Assembly: GCA_947568835.1 (NCBI GenBank) | Contig: OX387607.1 | Span: 8,193,201-8,257,200 of the forward strand | Direction: 5' to 3' | DNA: 64,000 bases | Origin: Protonemura montana | Taxonomy: Eukaryota > Arthropoda > Insecta > Plecoptera > Nemouridae | Shown: piece by piece, positions 61,785 to 64,000 of the stretch | Numbering within the stretch: position 1 is the first letter of the stretch | Layout of the letters: each line of letters begins with the position of its first letter | The notes under the pieces: model-generated | What the model saw: the letters and a program-made list of their open reading frames with translations, nothing else | What the model was told of the DNA's origin: nothing | The model's database searches: none | Program-made: the position numbers and the translations under genes

Positions 61785-62438
61785 AACCCACGTTTTCAAT
61801 TGCAATAGAACTGAAAGCAAGCCATGACAATTCAGTTTTTAGACAAAGTTATCTTAAATAAAGAAACTGCTATTATAAAAAAGACAAAACACAATGCTAG
61901 CATATCGAGAACCAAAATGTTACATGATCGGCACTGTTCAACAGAATTTACATTTTACATTTCCGTTGAATTTTCACCACGTTGACATCCAGGTATCTTA
62001 TGACAAATACACCAGTGTGAATTAAAGAGTGGCTAGATCACTCAGAATATAGATGGCGTGCGCCCCTGCACCAAACCCCCCCTCTCAACGGCGAAAACCA
62101 CTATTTATATTAATGTGTATATATTTCCCTATGTATCAATGGCTCCCTAGTTTGCCATTCATCTGTCGGCTATCTCTTTCCTTGCCACACCAACGGCACT
62201 AGCACGCATTCCATCTCTCTTGCTCATCTCTCATGCAAAGAGTACTTCAGCCTGTACTAATTGGTAATAATAGGCTAAGATGGGAGCAGTGTCGGCCTGC
62301 CTAATGCGCATTATTGCAGTTTTTTGTTAAAATGTAAATGAAACTTTTGATGGCCGGCAATACTGTCAATATTTTAATACGTGCTCGTCGCACACTGGAG
62401 CGTGGAATGACGGCCACTGGCTGATTGGCTAGAATCAT

Positions 62439-62448
62439 GTCACGTGAC
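62439..62448. promoter_or_regulatory. GTCACGTGAC palindromic E-box near CCAAT-type motif
   Basis: Fourth exact copy of the 10-mer, followed by TGCGTCAGG. An inverted CCAAT motif (CTGATTGGCT) lies about ten bases upstream, a combination typical of some promoters. No transcript is visible nearby. Confidence 0.35.
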
Positions 62449-63953
62449 TGCGTCAGGCGCTCGGAATTAGGTTTTTGACGCGCGATTTTTCTTATGGAGA
62501 TGTGAGTTTTTTTTTACCTTCTTTAATTTTATTGAGGGGTGATTATTTTTGGGGAAATTATGCACGTCTTCGTTAACTTTTGTCGACAAGATGTGATTAT
62601 GAGACACTGTGTTAATTTTGTTTGATACTTTTTTTTTGTAATTGGTTTTTTTGCAGAAAATATTTCATGCATGGAGTTTTTTTTTTAAATATGAAACTTG
62701 GTACTATTATCACTAGAATTCAATCAGAGAAGGTACAGTTGCTTTACTGCTAATTTTATCAACATCGAGGTAAACTCAGTTTAAATTCGGTTTACACTTA
62801 GTTTAAATGTCAAATTAATTTGTTATGATTTTATGGTATTTAAAAGGTTTAAACATAGATGATTAGATACACAAAAACTAAAAAAATACGGAAATTTAGG
62901 TACATTAAAACGTGTAATTTACTATCTCTATAAAATCAAACCAAAATTAGTTTGGAGCCATCAATATTTCTACTTTAAGCTAATATCCGTTAAAAATTTG
63001 AGCCTAAATTAATGGATGTTTAAATTCTAAGTGACCAACTATTTTTTTTTTTATTATGAACACCTTAACCGTCTCAAAAATTGATGTCTAAACGAAGACT
63101 TGATTGAAGCACAACGCGGCCAAACGGGGAATTTTTTAGACGGTTCTACTATTCATAATAATAGAATACCCCGCGCATTGCAAGCGTTTGCAATTTAAAT
63201 AAGATTACATTTAAACAGTAACCCATTTATGTATCAAACAAAGTTTGATGCAAAGACATATTTTTCTAGTCTTTAGTGTGTTTCCGAGATTTGCTTGATT
63301 GACGTTTGCAAATGTCATTGATTTAGAGAATATAAAATCACTAGCCTAAGTCCAGTGTTGACTAAGTTTCGGCCCAAATCGGCCATTAGCTTTCTAAAAA
63401 ATGATTTCGTAAGATGCTTGAAGCAATCCAACCTAGATCTTCTTCATCTGACGTCATTGTGTCTAAAAATAAAACTGTCCTCATTCTATTGGCGAAATAT
63501 TTTGATCGTGTAAGTAATTAAATTACAAGCAAAATCTCAGTTAAGTCCTGCTTTGCCTGGTAAAGCGATTAAACTGTCTTTCAGAAACGATTTCCGCTTC
63601 GTACAATACACATCATAGCCGAGCTGGCAGAGAATAATATCAAAGTATTAAACACATTTAATATACCAATAAAGAAGCGACGCTGGCTCAGTCAAGTGTA
63701 GAACATCGACGATGCTTTGTCTGTTGGCTCATAATGTCTACGGAAAAAACGATTTAAATTAAAAAAAAAACGAACGCAAGATTTTTGTTGTAAAATGTAT
63801 CGGCATAAATTCTCATCCAATCTTTTGTTGTTGCGATATTGAAGACGTGGTATATGCGGCGTGCGACGTGGATTATCTTGGCTGACAAAGGCGATTGAAA
63901 GATGCACCAGTGTTGCTCAGATTAATTTCAAACATGCTACGTTACAATGGCGC

Positions 63954-63983
63954 CCAGACGCGGCGGATCTGTGCGCCGCCTGG
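63954..63983. repeat. GC-rich hairpin at the window edge
   Basis: CCAG-AC-GCGGCG and CGCCGC-CTGG form ten pairs with a two-base bulge around an eight-base loop, in an otherwise AT-rich setting. It could mark the start of a CpG-rich exon or promoter beyond the window. Confidence 0.45.
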
Positions 63984-64000
63984 TGTGCATTAACGGAATT

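Larger units (their letters stand above)
61785..64000. other. No gene seen up to the window edge
   Basis: The DNA is AT-rich with one E-box palindrome and a GC-rich hairpin at the very end. An ATG at 63947 opens a frame that stays open to the edge (18 codons, arginine-rich, MAPRRGG...). It is too short to judge. Confidence 0.4.

Noticed and set aside
1..64000. CRISPR arrays, prokaryotic operons, viral or transposase genes
   Set aside because: No regularly spaced direct repeats with unique spacers, no dense gene arrangement, and no reverse transcriptase, transposase or capsid motif could be recognised in any frame.

Overview
This window looks like nuclear DNA of an invertebrate animal, most likely an arthropod. 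The DNA is AT-rich with no obvious loss of CpG, no open reading frame looks like a conserved protein, and microsatellites, long homopolymers and short interspersed repeats are scattered throughout. A short (TTAGG)3 run and a CCTAA/CCTAACT stretch agree with, but do not prove, an insect or other arthropod. I cannot name the species. No protein-coding gene, rRNA gene or intact tRNA gene can be supported across the 64 kb, so it is best read as a large intergenic region or the inside of a very long intron.

The main content is three dispersed repeat families, found by comparing parts of the window with each other. Family 1 (seven copies near 0.8-1.1, 4.8-5.3, 6.1-6.4, 17.1-17.3, 40.1-40.4, 43.1-43.3 and 56.1-56.7 kb) is a SINE of roughly 480-500 bp. 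Its head resembles 5S rRNA and its promoter, its middle has a strongly conserved pair of short inverted repeats, and its 3' end is AATC-rich. The copy at 56 kb carries three 5S-like heads in tandem with an exact 92-bp period. The copy at 4.8 kb is interrupted by a 31-bp perfect palindrome flanked by the direct repeat TACCAC.

Family 2 (near 10.9, 31.0, 38.7, 46.3, 49.0 and 61.7 kb) has a unit that repeats every 51 bp where it is in tandem. It can be read in one frame as a GGA...LR.AFR peptide motif at most loci. Family 3 (near 2.1, 41.0 and 52.6 kb) is an AT-rich, non-coding dispersed element of about 300 bp.

Region by region: 0-7 kb holds three SINE copies and one family 3 copy. From 7 to 17 kb there is mostly unique sequence with G-rich tracts. 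From 17 to 31 kb there is a SINE fragment, a degenerate tRNA-like sequence, very long G or C runs and a CpG-rich block. From 31 to 40 kb there is mostly unique sequence with a 12-bp minisatellite and a strong G-quadruplex candidate. From 40 to 47 kb repeats are dense (two SINEs, family 3, family 2, several microsatellites). From 47 to 56 kb there are long homopolymers and a cluster of homeodomain-type TAATTA sites. From 56 to 64 kb there is the complex SINE and one family 2 unit. The 10-mer GTCACGTGAC occurs four times, far more than base composition predicts, and with the TAATTA cluster is the best hint of regulatory function.
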